From positions 2,372,501-2,436,500 of the forward strand of contig NZ_CP032311.1 of the NCBI RefSeq assembly GCF_004803755.1: a DNA stretch of 64,000 bases, given 5' to 3'. Made by a program: the position numbers and the translations under genes. The notes under the pieces are model-generated. The model made no database searches. It was not told the DNA's origin and worked only from the letters and a program-made list of their open reading frames with translations. Below, piece after piece: positions 53,932 through 61,486 of the stretch. Numbering within the stretch: the stretch's first letter is position 1; every line of letters starts with the position of its first letter. The stretch comes from Pseudomonas sp. DG56-2. Lineage in GTDB: Bacteria; Pseudomonadota; Gammaproteobacteria; Pseudomonadales; Pseudomonadaceae.

Positions 53932-54216
53932 TCAAAGCGCTTTTTGCCGACAGTGGAGTAGGGCCTCGCTGATCATGGCGTGGGCCAGTGCTGGAGAAAC
54001 GCCGAGGATCCTGGCGATTTCATTCTGTTTCATGCCGTGAATGCGGCACATTTCGAATGCATAACGCGTGCGCTCAGGCAAATCGGCAAGAACTTCGGAC
54101 ACCCTTTCCAACACCTGTTGATCCGACACCAGTGTTTCGGGTGTTTTGGTCCGTGGACCGGACACCTCGCTGCTGTCCTCTTCGTTTCTTGGAGCGAGAA
54201 GATCGACGCAGCGTTG
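53932..54216 (-). pseudogene. Broken ECF sigma factor, C-terminal part only
   Basis: The minus frame encodes the end of a FecI-type sigma factor: a linker (CVDLLAPRNEED) and region 4 (LADLPERTRYAFEMCRIHG; helix-turn-helix KQNEIARILGVSPALAHAMI), with stop at 53932. Region 2 is missing. Upstream of about 54216 the homology stops where a transposase fragment on the other strand begins, so the gene seems cut by an insertion. A GTG at 54165 could still give a 77-residue region-4 peptide. Confidence 0.65.
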
Positions 54217-54293
54217 AGCTGATGTGGTTGACTGGGTGTTTGATGCCGGATTTCAAGACCATCGCCAACTTCCGAAAACACAACGGTACGGGA
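54201..54293 (+). mobile_element. IS1182-type transposase fragment
   Basis: About 30 codons read RRSVELMWLTG, then PDFKTIANFRKHNG, a conserved N-terminal block of IS1182-family transposases. Nothing else of the transposase or its ends can be seen, and the frame is closed at 54314. It abuts the broken sigma gene and marks an old insertion and deletion. Confidence 0.6.
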
Positions 54294-54359
54294 ATCGTCG
54301 GCTACAGCGTGTAGATAGCCGTCGATTCTCAGCACCATTACGCCAGAGAAAAACCCAAT

Positions 54360-54866
54360 ATGAATTTGAACATCCGCAATGAGCTACCTGAAGACACCAA
54401 ACGCATATCCAAACTAACTGCTGCGGCGTTTGAGCAGGAGCAACATTCCAGCCACACCGAGCATTTCATTGTCGATGCACTACGCCAAGCCGGACGACTA
54501 GCAGTTTCGCTGGTTGCAATGAAGAATGATGACATCGTTGGGCACGTCGCAATCTCTCCAGTCACCGTGTCTTCCGGTGCTGCGGGTTGGTATGGGCTCG
54601 GGCCAATATCCGTGTTGCCGGACTGCCAAGGCCAGGGTATTGGTTCATCCCTGATAAAAGCCGCTCTTGCCAAGCTACAAAGCAAAGGGGCAGATGGTTG
54701 CGTCGTATTGGGCGATCCTGACTACTACGGTCGCTTTGGCTTCAAGCCTCACGCTGGCTTGGAGCTGCCTGGAGTTCCCCAAGAGTATTTCCAAGCGCTG
54801 TCTTTTGGCGGTGACTTGCCAACAGGCACTGTGCAATATCATGAGTCCTTTGACGCCACGGAGTGA
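54360..54866 (+). CDS. GNAT N-acetyltransferase (YhbS-like)
   Basis: This 168-residue enzyme has LGPISVLPDCQGQGIGSSLI as acetyl-CoA loop (QGQGIG) and GDPDYYGRFGFKPHAGL, both characteristic of the YhbS group. The N-terminal part TEHFIVDALRQAGRLAVSLVA also fits. Substrate unknown. It sits 67 bases after the IS remnant and 58 bases before a LysR gene on the same strand. Confidence 0.88.
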   Translation: MNLNIRNELPEDTKRISKLTAAAFEQEQHSSHTEHFIVDALRQAGRLAVSLVAMKNDDIVGHVAISPVTVSSGAAGWYGLGPISVLPDCQGQGIGSSLIKAALAKLQSKGADGCVVLGDPDYYGRFGFKPHAGLELPGVPQEYFQALSFGGDLPTGTVQYHESFDATE

Positions 54867-54924
54867 GTCTTGAGGCGTGAGAGAGTCATTAAAAATTTCA
54901 TAATTCGATAGAAATTCCATTGCC

Positions 54925-55818
54925 ATGTCAGACGGTTTTCCCCAATTGCCATCGCTTAACGCGCTGCGTGTTTTTGAAGTGGTGGCTCGCCATTTGAACT
55001 TCCGTTTAGCGGCCGAGGAGCTGGGCGTGACCCAGGCAGCGGTTGCTCAGCAGGTACGCGGGCTGGAGGCGAGTCTGGATCTTCGTTTGTTCGACCGTAT
55101 GCCTCGAGGCCTTGCGTTGACCGATGCAGGTCTGGGCTACAGCGGCAGCATTCGCAGTGCGTTGGCCATGATCGATGAGGCTACACGCCTGCTCAGGCCT
55201 CAGTCTGCTCACCTGACGGTCAGCGTTACACCGACCTTTGCCTCTAAGTGGCTCATTCCCAGGCTTGGTAGCTTTGCACTGAGTTATCCGGATATCGACT
55301 TGCGTGTGCTGGCAACCGATCGGCTTTCCCACTTCAGTACCGATGGCGTGGATATCGCTGTCCGCTATGGTAAGTCAGAATTCGGGGCCGGTCTGAACAG
55401 CGAACTGCTGATGGAGCAGCGCATCGTTGCGGTAGCCAGCCCAACGTTGTTTGACGGAATCGTAGCCACCGTCAGCTTTGAGCAGCTTCAAGACTTCATC
55501 ATGCTTCATGATGCCCATAACTTCTGGCCGCAGTTCCTTGCAGAACTGTTCCCGCAGCATGCGCAACCGACGGCCAAAAACCTGCGATTCAACCAGACCT
55601 CGTTAGCCATCGAGGCGGCTATCAGCGGTCAGGGCATCGCGTTGGCGAGTATGGCCTTCGTCCACGACGATATCGTCGCCGGCAGGCTGGTGCAGGTTTT
55701 TGCTCAGCAACTCACGGTCGAGAAGTCGTTTTATCTGGTCTGGCCACGGAAGATGAAGCAGCCCGAGTCATTGAGTATCGTGAAAGATTGGCTCAAAGCT
55801 CAGGTTGGTGATAGTTAA
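54925..55818 (+). CDS. LysR-family transcriptional regulator (GcvA-like)
   Basis: The 297-residue regulator opens with LPSLNALRVFEVVARHLNF and the helix-turn-helix FRLAAEELGVTQAAVAQQVRGLE, typical of the GcvA/AmpR branch. The effector domain includes TFASKWLIPRLGSFALSYPDID, a hallmark of that branch. The SDR gene 99 bases downstream on the same strand may be under its control. No strong ribosome-binding site is seen before the ATG. Confidence 0.9.
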   Translation: MSDGFPQLPSLNALRVFEVVARHLNFRLAAEELGVTQAAVAQQVRGLEASLDLRLFDRMPRGLALTDAGLGYSGSIRSALAMIDEATRLLRPQSAHLTVSVTPTFASKWLIPRLGSFALSYPDIDLRVLATDRLSHFSTDGVDIAVRYGKSEFGAGLNSELLMEQRIVAVASPTLFDGIVATVSFEQLQDFIMLHDAHNFWPQFLAELFPQHAQPTAKNLRFNQTSLAIEAAISGQGIALASMAFVHDDIVAGRLVQVFAQQLTVEKSFYLVWPRKMKQPESLSIVKDWLKAQVGDS

Positions 55819-55917
55819 TCTACTGGAAGCGTAAAGTTTCGCTGGCTCCCTCCTGGTGAAAGCTGCTGCTAAGGTTAAGGCACTCAAGCAATCAGCTTGG
55901 CAGCATCTGGAGGCAGT

Positions 55918-56622
55918 GTGTCAGTAGAAAAAGTTGCGATTATCACCGCCGGTGGCAGCGGTATGGGTGCGGCAGCAGCACGACGCTTGGCTGCCGATGG
56001 TTTCAAGGTAGGCATCCTGTCTTCTTCGGGCAAGGGCGAGGCATTGGCTGCCGAACTTGGCGGCATCGGTGTAACCGGCAGCAACCAGTCGGTTGAAGAC
56101 TTGCAACGTCTGGTCGATGCTGTGGTGGAGAAGTGGGGCCGTATAGACGTGCTGGTCAACAGCGCCGGCCATGGCCCGCGCGCACCGATTCTGGAGATCA
56201 GCGACGTAGACTGGCACAAGGGCATGGACACTTATCTGCTCAATGTCATTCGTCCAACGCGTTTGGTGACCCCCTACATGCAACGTCAGCAGGGCGGAGT
56301 GATCATCAACATTTCCACCGCCTGGGCGCTCGAACCCAGTGAGCTGTTTCCGACATCCGCTGTATTACGCGCAGGCTTGGCTGCGTTCAGCAAAATTTTC
56401 GCGGATAGCTTCGCTGCGGATAACGTACGTATCAACAATGTGCTCCCTGGATGGATCGATAGCCTGCCGGGCACTGAGCAACGTCGCGACAGCGTGCCGC
56501 TCAAGCGCTATGGCACCAGCGAGGAAATCGCGGCCACCATCGCGTTTCTCGCCAGTGACGGCGCGGCCTACATCACTGGGCAGAACATCAAGGTCGATGG
56601 CGGCGTGACCCGCAGCGTTTGA
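55918..56622 (+). CDS. SDR-family protein with altered catalytic Tyr/Lys positions
   Basis: This protein of about 234 residues starts at GTG 55918 after GGAGG. The Rossmann motif is TAGGSGMGAAAARRLA (usually TGxxxGxG), with VNSAGHG for NNAG and INIST carrying the catalytic Ser. Where most SDRs have Y-x-x-x-K the sequence is S-A-V-L-R before AGLAAFSKIFA, so both Tyr and Lys appear replaced. The C-terminal LPGWIDSLPG and YITGQNIKVDGG are normal. It may be a non-classical reductase or a binding protein. Confidence 0.85.
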   Translation: MSVEKVAIITAGGSGMGAAAARRLAADGFKVGILSSSGKGEALAAELGGIGVTGSNQSVEDLQRLVDAVVEKWGRIDVLVNSAGHGPRAPILEISDVDWHKGMDTYLLNVIRPTRLVTPYMQRQQGGVIINISTAWALEPSELFPTSAVLRAGLAAFSKIFADSFAADNVRINNVLPGWIDSLPGTEQRRDSVPLKRYGTSEEIAATIAFLASDGAAYITGQNIKVDGGVTRSV

Positions 56623-56783
56623 TCCGCCGTGGCCGCAGCACGTCCCGCAGCCAAGTTACAAGGCCGGTTACAAGGGGTATAACTAGCAGAACATAAGGTG
56701 GGCCAGCCGGCATGGGCCATCCCAAGACAGCCCCCGGGCGTGGTGCCCAGGGCTGAGCACCACCTGCGGCGTGGAGCGATGTG

Positions 56784-57584
56784 ATGAGTTGCAGGGCATG
56801 GCGATGGGTTCGCAAGAGCGTTGTGGGCTGCATCCAGCTGACATTGCTGGTTGCTCCACTCTGCGCCAGCGCCATGTTCAAGTGCCAAACCACGGAAGGC
56901 GCCATTCACTACACCCGCCAAGCCATTGCCAGCGCTGACTGTACCCACGTCAATGATGGGGCACGCGCCAGCGCTAAGGTCTCGGTCTTGCCACGCCAGG
57001 TGCGGGCCGACGACACCGGCGCGGTGCGGGTCAGGGTGTTCACCTTCATCCACAGGGGCGTTCGACAATATGTGAGCCGGCGCCCTGTCGGGATCTCCGC
57101 ACGGGTCGATGTTCTTGAGCTTTATTACATCAAGGACTGCTATCTGTGCATGGCGCCGAAGGACTTCAAGGTGGCTTCACTGCGCCTGGACACCCAATCC
57201 TATCGGCGGGAAATCGAAGCTGCTGCGGGTCAGTATGGGGTCGACACGGCGCTGGTCCGCGCAGTGATACACGCCGAGTCAGCGTTTCGCCCCAACGCCA
57301 TTTCAGTCGCTGGCGCTCAGGGATTGATGCAATTGATGCCCGCTACCGCTACGCGTTTCGCCGTGGATGATCCGTTCGATGCACGACAGAATATTCACGG
57401 CGGCGTGCGCTATCTGGCCTGGTTGCTCAAGCGCTTCAACGGCAACCAGATGCTTGCACTGGCGGGTTACAACGCAGGCGAGGCCTCCGTGGTCGAACAC
57501 AACGGGGTACCGCCTTATGCCGAAACACAATCTTACGTCACCCTCGTGCAGTCCTTGGCCGAACGCTACCGCCAGCGGCACTAG
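56784..57584 (+). CDS. Lytic transglycosylase (SLT family 1) with signal peptide
   Basis: This protein of about 266 residues starts at ATG 56784, eight bases after GGAG. A signal peptide is cut near CASAMFK; the next segment with paired cysteines (MFKCQTTEGAIHYTRQ) resembles a DUF4124 domain. The SLT domain has the catalytic Glu in HAESAFRPNAIS, GAQGLMQLMPATATRF, and LALAGYNAGEASV. It cleaves peptidoglycan glycan strands in the periplasm. It is not next to secretion genes, so a general wall-remodelling role is likely. Confidence 0.88.
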   Translation: MSCRAWRWVRKSVVGCIQLTLLVAPLCASAMFKCQTTEGAIHYTRQAIASADCTHVNDGARASAKVSVLPRQVRADDTGAVRVRVFTFIHRGVRQYVSRRPVGISARVDVLELYYIKDCYLCMAPKDFKVASLRLDTQSYRREIEAAAGQYGVDTALVRAVIHAESAFRPNAISVAGAQGLMQLMPATATRFAVDDPFDARQNIHGGVRYLAWLLKRFNGNQMLALAGYNAGEASVVEHNGVPPYAETQSYVTLVQSLAERYRQRH

Positions 57585-57947
57585 CAGCGTAAGGCGGGTT
57601 CAGGCCATGGAGCACAAGTCTATCTCCTCATTTCCGCCTCGCTGCGGCACTGTGAAAAGGTCGCGTCCACGCAGTGGCCATATGACTGGTAGGGTCCTGC
57701 GAGGCGGTCGCACCGCTATATGCGCAACTGGCTGACATTGTCTTGCCTGGTTGATGTGCGTGCGATCCAGCGCGCTTTGGTGACAATGACTCCTATGGAC
57801 ATGTAACAACGTTGTCTACAACGCGTACTGTGAGTCGCCGGTCTCGGCGTTGTCGGTCGAGCAGGGCACCCTGGACATTGCCAACAGCCCTGTGGACGCA
57901 CCGGGGGGCTGGCGCAGACCGTGCAAACCCTCGCTCATTTGCGCAAC
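57585..57947. other. Intergenic region with no recognised gene
   Basis: The 363 bases between the transglycosylase and the YhaV toxin gene contain only short frames without ribosome-binding sites or homology that I can see. No convincing terminator, repeat or RNA gene is visible. Confidence 0.5.
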
Positions 57948-58409
57948 TCATGCTTTGGGCTCGCCCCAGTCGCTACGCGTCGCAGCAGTCAGCGCATCCC
58001 AGTCATCAGGAGGGTTGCCGCGGCCCAGCATCTTCTCGAATACGGCGTAGGGATCGGATTTGCTGCCTGTGGACCGTAGGGTGTTTTCGTCGTTGACCCA
58101 TGCATAGACGATGACCTTGGATCTTGAGTCGTAGCGAAAAAACAGCCGAAAGCGCCTGCCGATTTTTGCGCGGCGCCAATGTCTGTAAGCGGTGCCCAGC
58201 GTGTTGTCTTGGCGGAACTCATCACGGCCTGGGTCGGCAGGCACAGCCTCCATGATCAGATGGCTCAATGCCCGAAACAGTTTGACGTTGGCGTTGCTCT
58301 CAAAACCTTGCGGATCGTTCTGCTCGGCTCGGGCGGCGGCTTCTTGCAATTTGCGTAGCTGTAAAGTCACACCTTCATGGAACAACAGTGTCCAGCCATG
58401 TCGCAGCAT
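57948..58409 (-). CDS. yhaV: YhaV-family type II toxin (RelE-like ribonuclease)
   Basis: This 153-residue protein shows the YhaV features HGWTLLFHEGVTLQLRKLQ, TLGTAYRHWRRAKIGRRFRLFFRYDS and VYAWVNDENTLRSTGSKSDPY. YhaV is a ribosome-dependent or mRNA-cleaving endoribonuclease held in check by PrlF. Its ATG overlaps the prlF stop by one base (TGATG), so it is made after the antitoxin from one transcript, and it is probably autorepressed through the operator at 58756. Confidence 0.93.
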   Translation of the reverse strand: MLRHGWTLLFHEGVTLQLRKLQEAAARAEQNDPQGFESNANVKLFRALSHLIMEAVPADPGRDEFRQDNTLGTAYRHWRRAKIGRRFRLFFRYDSRSKVIVYAWVNDENTLRSTGSKSDPYAVFEKMLGRGNPPDDWDALTAATRSDWGEPKA

Positions 58410-58726
58410 CAGATTGCGACCTCACCTTCGATATCTTCGTCCAGGTTTACGCAGTGGTTTGCGTTGGCGAGCATGGTTTGCGCCAAGTCTACCGGTAGAG
58501 TGGTGAGGTTGCGGCCGCCTCGGATATCAGCCTCCAGCAAACCCAGGAACGCACCGATGGCAGGGTCTTCGTGGGTGGTTTCTACGCGGCTGACCACGAT
58601 TTCACCGCCGCGTACGTCGAATGCAATCTTGCCACCTGTGTCAATGCCCAGTAGCTGGCGAACGGATTTGGGCAGTGTGACCTGCCCCTTCGAGGTCAAC
58701 GTGGCGATTTCGTGGATGGCAGGCAT
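58409..58726 (-). CDS. prlF: PrlF (SohA) antitoxin, AbrB/SpoVT type
   Basis: This 105-residue protein starts at ATG 58724-58726 after GGGAG. The N-terminal swapped-hairpin DNA-binding domain is ATLTSKGQVTLPKSVRQLLG with DTGGKIAFDVRGGEIVVS, and the C-terminal acidic part (about 60-105) should wrap the YhaV toxin. It is the promoter-proximal gene of the pair, with a perfect 8-bp dyad 29 bases upstream of its start. Confidence 0.93.
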   Translation of the reverse strand: MPAIHEIATLTSKGQVTLPKSVRQLLGIDTGGKIAFDVRGGEIVVSRVETTHEDPAIGAFLGLLEADIRGGRNLTTLPVDLAQTMLANANHCVNLDEDIEGEVAI

Positions 58727-58755
58727 GAGTGTTCTCCCGGATATGCTGAATGAAT

Positions 58756-58775
58756 GGTAAGGAATAATCCTTACC
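58756..58775 (-). promoter_or_regulatory. Palindromic operator of prlF-yhaV
   Basis: GGTAAGGA-ATAA-TCCTTACC is a perfect 8-bp inverted repeat 30-49 bases upstream of the prlF start, the position expected for autorepression by the PrlF-YhaV complex. The function is inferred from position and from known PrlF autoregulation. Confidence 0.7.
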
Positions 58776-58889
58776 CGCTCAATCTGGGTTCTTCTATCAA
58801 GCATAAGCAGCAATCCACTGGAAGTGAATGGAGCTCCATGGTTTGTGGAAAGGCAGAAATGATCAGATGAACAGCCAGCCCGGCGAAAA

Positions 58890-59804
58890 CTAGAGACTAT
58901 CCGGATCGCCAAAAAACATCTGAATCCTCGACCGCAACCAGCGCTCACCTGGATCATTATCCTGAGACCCACGCCACGCCATGTGCAGCTCAAAGCTCTG
59001 CACCTCAAGTGGCGGATCCTCCGCTCTTAGCCCACCCGCTGCAGTCAGCGCTTCGGCGGTGTAGTCGGGTACGGTGGCGAGGATGTCGGTGCCTGACAGC
59101 AGGCTGCCCAGGCCATTGAATTGGGGCACGGCCAGCACGACATGGCGCTTGCGGCCGAGTTTTTCCAGGATTTCGTCCATGAAGCCACCCAGGTCGCCCG
59201 CGAACGACACCAAGGCGTGGGGACGGGCACAGAAGTCGTCCAGGCTCAGGCTGCCAGGCATGCTGTCGGCGCGCAGTACTTTTGGTTTGCTGCGGCGCAG
59301 TACTTTGCGCTTGGCGTTGGCAGGCAAGTCGTTGGTCCAGCTGACGCCCACCGAAATTTCACCGCTGGCAAGCAAGGCCGGCATCAGCAGGTAATTGACC
59401 CTGCGTACCACCAGAACGATGCCCGGGGCTTCGGCACGTATGCGTTTGAGCAACTGCGGCAGCAGGGCGAACTCGGCGTCGTCCGACAGACCGATGCGAA
59501 ACACAGTGGTGCTGGTGGCTGGGTCGAAGTCGGCCGCGCGGCTGACGGCTGTAGAGATCGAGTCCAGGGCGGGCGAGAGCAGGGCGAAGATTTCTACCGC
59601 GCGCGCCGATGGTTCCATGCTGCGACCGGTGCGCACGAACAATGGGTCGTCGAACAGGCTGCGCAAGCGTGACAATGCTGCACTGATCGCCGGCTGGCCG
59701 AGAAACAGTTTTTCGGCTGCGCGGGTTACGCTGCGTTCATGCATCAGCGTCTCGAAGACGATCAGCAGGTTCAGGTCGACGCGACGCAAGTCGTTACGGT
59801 TCAT
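58890..59804 (-). CDS. mexT: LysR regulator MexT
   Basis: The 304-residue protein begins MNRNDLRRVDLNLLIVFETL and has the helix-turn-helix RAAEKLFLGQPAISAALSRLR. The effector-domain wording (RIGLSDDAEFALLPQLL, LVVRRVNYLLMPALLASGE, CARPHALVSFAGDLGG, LATVPDYTAEAL) is that of MexT, the activator of mexEF-oprN and mexS. It is divergent from mexS, as in P. aeruginosa, where however mexE follows directly. Here mexE is 46 kb away on the same strand. Confidence 0.87.
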   Translation of the reverse strand: MNRNDLRRVDLNLLIVFETLMHERSVTRAAEKLFLGQPAISAALSRLRSLFDDPLFVRTGRSMEPSARAVEIFALLSPALDSISTAVSRAADFDPATSTTVFRIGLSDDAEFALLPQLLKRIRAEAPGIVLVVRRVNYLLMPALLASGEISVGVSWTNDLPANAKRKVLRRSKPKVLRADSMPGSLSLDDFCARPHALVSFAGDLGGFMDEILEKLGRKRHVVLAVPQFNGLGSLLSGTDILATVPDYTAEALTAAGGLRAEDPPLEVQSFELHMAWRGSQDNDPGERWLRSRIQMFFGDPDSL

Positions 59805-60002
59805 CGGCTCGGCTTCACTGGACGGTTGGGGCAGGGGTGAATCTTAAGGGTAAAGGCTGTTACCCTGCACCGCATAATTTGCCCAGAGCGGCATATCCTT
59901 AATCAATGACAAGCATGTCGACTATTAATGGCCACAGATGGTCTAACCGTGAAAGCCCGGATAGAGTTCAGGGTATTAGAGGTTCACTAGGCGAGGTTTG
60001 CG

Positions 60003-61025
60003 ATGTCCCGCATGATCCGTTTCCACAAGTTCGGCCCGGCCGAGGTGCTCAAGATCGAAGAGCAGGTCGCGGCGCAGCCGGCTGCCGGTGAGGTGCAGAT
60101 CCGCGTTGAAGCGATCGGTATCAGTTGGTACGACGTGCTCTGGCGGCAGAACCTGGCGCCGTCCCAGGCACGCTTGCCCGCCGGTATCGGGCATGAAATG
60201 GCGGGTGTGGTCGTGGCCGTGGGCGAAGGCGTCGATGACCTGGCAGTGGGCGACAAGGTCGCCAGCTTTCCGGCCTGCAGTGCCAACGAGCATCCGGTGT
60301 ACGGCGAGGTCATTGTGCTGCCACGTACGGCATTGACCCGCTACCCAGAGATACTTTCGCCGATCGAGGCCAGTGTCCATTACACGCCGTTGCTGATGGC
60401 CTATTTTGCCTATGTCGATCTGGCCCGGGCCAAGGCCGGGCAAACCGCGTTGGTCACCGATGCCAGCCATTGTGCCGGTCCTGCCTTTGTGCAACTGGGC
60501 AAGGCGCTGGGGCTCAAGGTATTTGCCGCCACCAAGGATGCCGATCAGCGCGACAATCTGATCAAGCTGGGTGCCGACAAAGTGATCGTCACCGAAGAGC
60601 AAGACCTGCTCATGCAGATCAATAAGTACACCGACAACCGCGGTGTCGACATGGTTCTCGATGGCCTTGGTGGCCCGCAGATGTCGTTGCTGGGTGATGT
60701 CCTGGCGCCGCGCGGCAGCCTGGTGCTTTACGGCTTGCAGGGTGGCAACCAGACGCCTTTCCCGGCCTGCGCCGCGTTTCAGAAGAACATTCAGTTCTTT
60801 GTGCATTGCATCGGCAATTTCACGGGCAAGCCGGAACTTGGCATTACACAGGACCAGGTGGCGCTGCAGCGGGCGCTGCGTGACATCAACCAGTTCACCG
60901 CTGACAAGCTGCTGACGCCGCAGATCATCAAGGTTTACCCCTTCGAGCGGGTTGTCGAGGCCCATCGCTACATGGACGAATGCCCATGTGGGGGACGCCT
61001 GGTGCTGGAGATAGCTGACGCCTGA
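60003..61025 (+). CDS. mexS: MexS, zinc-independent quinone-oxidoreductase-like MDR protein
   Basis: This 340-residue medium-chain dehydrogenase/reductase opens MSRMIRFHKFGPAEVLKIEE. It carries IGISWYDVLWRQNLAPSQAR, GIGHEMAGVVVAVGEGVDDL, the nucleotide-binding VTDASHCAGPAFVQLGKALG and RGSLVLYGLQGGNQTPFPAC, all characteristic of MexS. In P. aeruginosa loss of MexS activates MexT and MexEF-OprN, probably by leaving electrophilic metabolites undetoxified. GAGG precedes the ATG. A perfect GTCGAC lies in the 198-base space shared with mexT, resembling the core of the MexT site. Confidence 0.9.
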   Translation: MSRMIRFHKFGPAEVLKIEEQVAAQPAAGEVQIRVEAIGISWYDVLWRQNLAPSQARLPAGIGHEMAGVVVAVGEGVDDLAVGDKVASFPACSANEHPVYGEVIVLPRTALTRYPEILSPIEASVHYTPLLMAYFAYVDLARAKAGQTALVTDASHCAGPAFVQLGKALGLKVFAATKDADQRDNLIKLGADKVIVTEEQDLLMQINKYTDNRGVDMVLDGLGGPQMSLLGDVLAPRGSLVLYGLQGGNQTPFPACAAFQKNIQFFVHCIGNFTGKPELGITQDQVALQRALRDINQFTADKLLTPQIIKVYPFERVVEAHRYMDECPCGGRLVLEIADA

Positions 61026-61051
61026 CACCTTGCTCGAGGTGTTTATCAGTG

Positions 61052-61080
61052 AAAAGCCCGAGCGTTGCTCGGGTTTTTTT
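61052..61080 (+). terminator. Rho-independent terminator after mexS
   Basis: CCCGAGC (61057-61063) and GCTCGGG (61067-61073) form a tight stem with loop GTT, followed by seven T. It lies 32 bases after the mexS stop. Confidence 0.92.
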
Positions 61081-61306
61081 ATCGGCATTCAATGTTGGGT
61101 TTCGCCGTTGTCCACAAATACACCCACGAATTAGTTAAGTCGCTCAGTTGGGGTGTTGCTGGACGCATGTTCCATGGTTTGTCACCTTATTGTAATAAAA
61201 TAGCTGTTCTGCGCTGAACGGCTTTTTTTGCTTATTCTGTATCTTTTATTCGTTGGCCAACCCCCGATAATGAGCTGTACTTATTACGCTCAGGGAGTGA
61301 GTCGAT

Positions 61307-61396
61307 ATGAACGAGAATCCCATGATAGAGGTGGTTTTACAGGCTGCGGCGGGCGCTGCAGTCTGGGTTGATTGGCGCGTGTTTAGATTGCTGTAA
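61307..61396 (+). CDS. Possible 29-residue peptide or leader ORF
   Basis: ATG 61307 follows AGGGAG about 11 bases upstream and opens 29 codons (MNENPMIEVVLQAAAGA, then AVWVDWRVFRLL) to TAA 61394-61396. The peptide is hydrophobic and alanine-rich with two Trp. It lies in the 461-base space before the 508-residue protein, after an AT-rich stretch (61180-61260) that could hold a promoter. It may be a leader peptide, a small membrane peptide or chance; no family is recognised. Confidence 0.4.
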   Translation: MNENPMIEVVLQAAAGAAVWVDWRVFRLL

Positions 61397-61486
61397 ATTC
61401 TTGTAGGAACTTGTGGGAAGTTTCCTAGGAAGTTGGATGGCTTTTTGTTTCTGCTGATTGTAAATGTTTGCGGAAGCGCACTTTAA

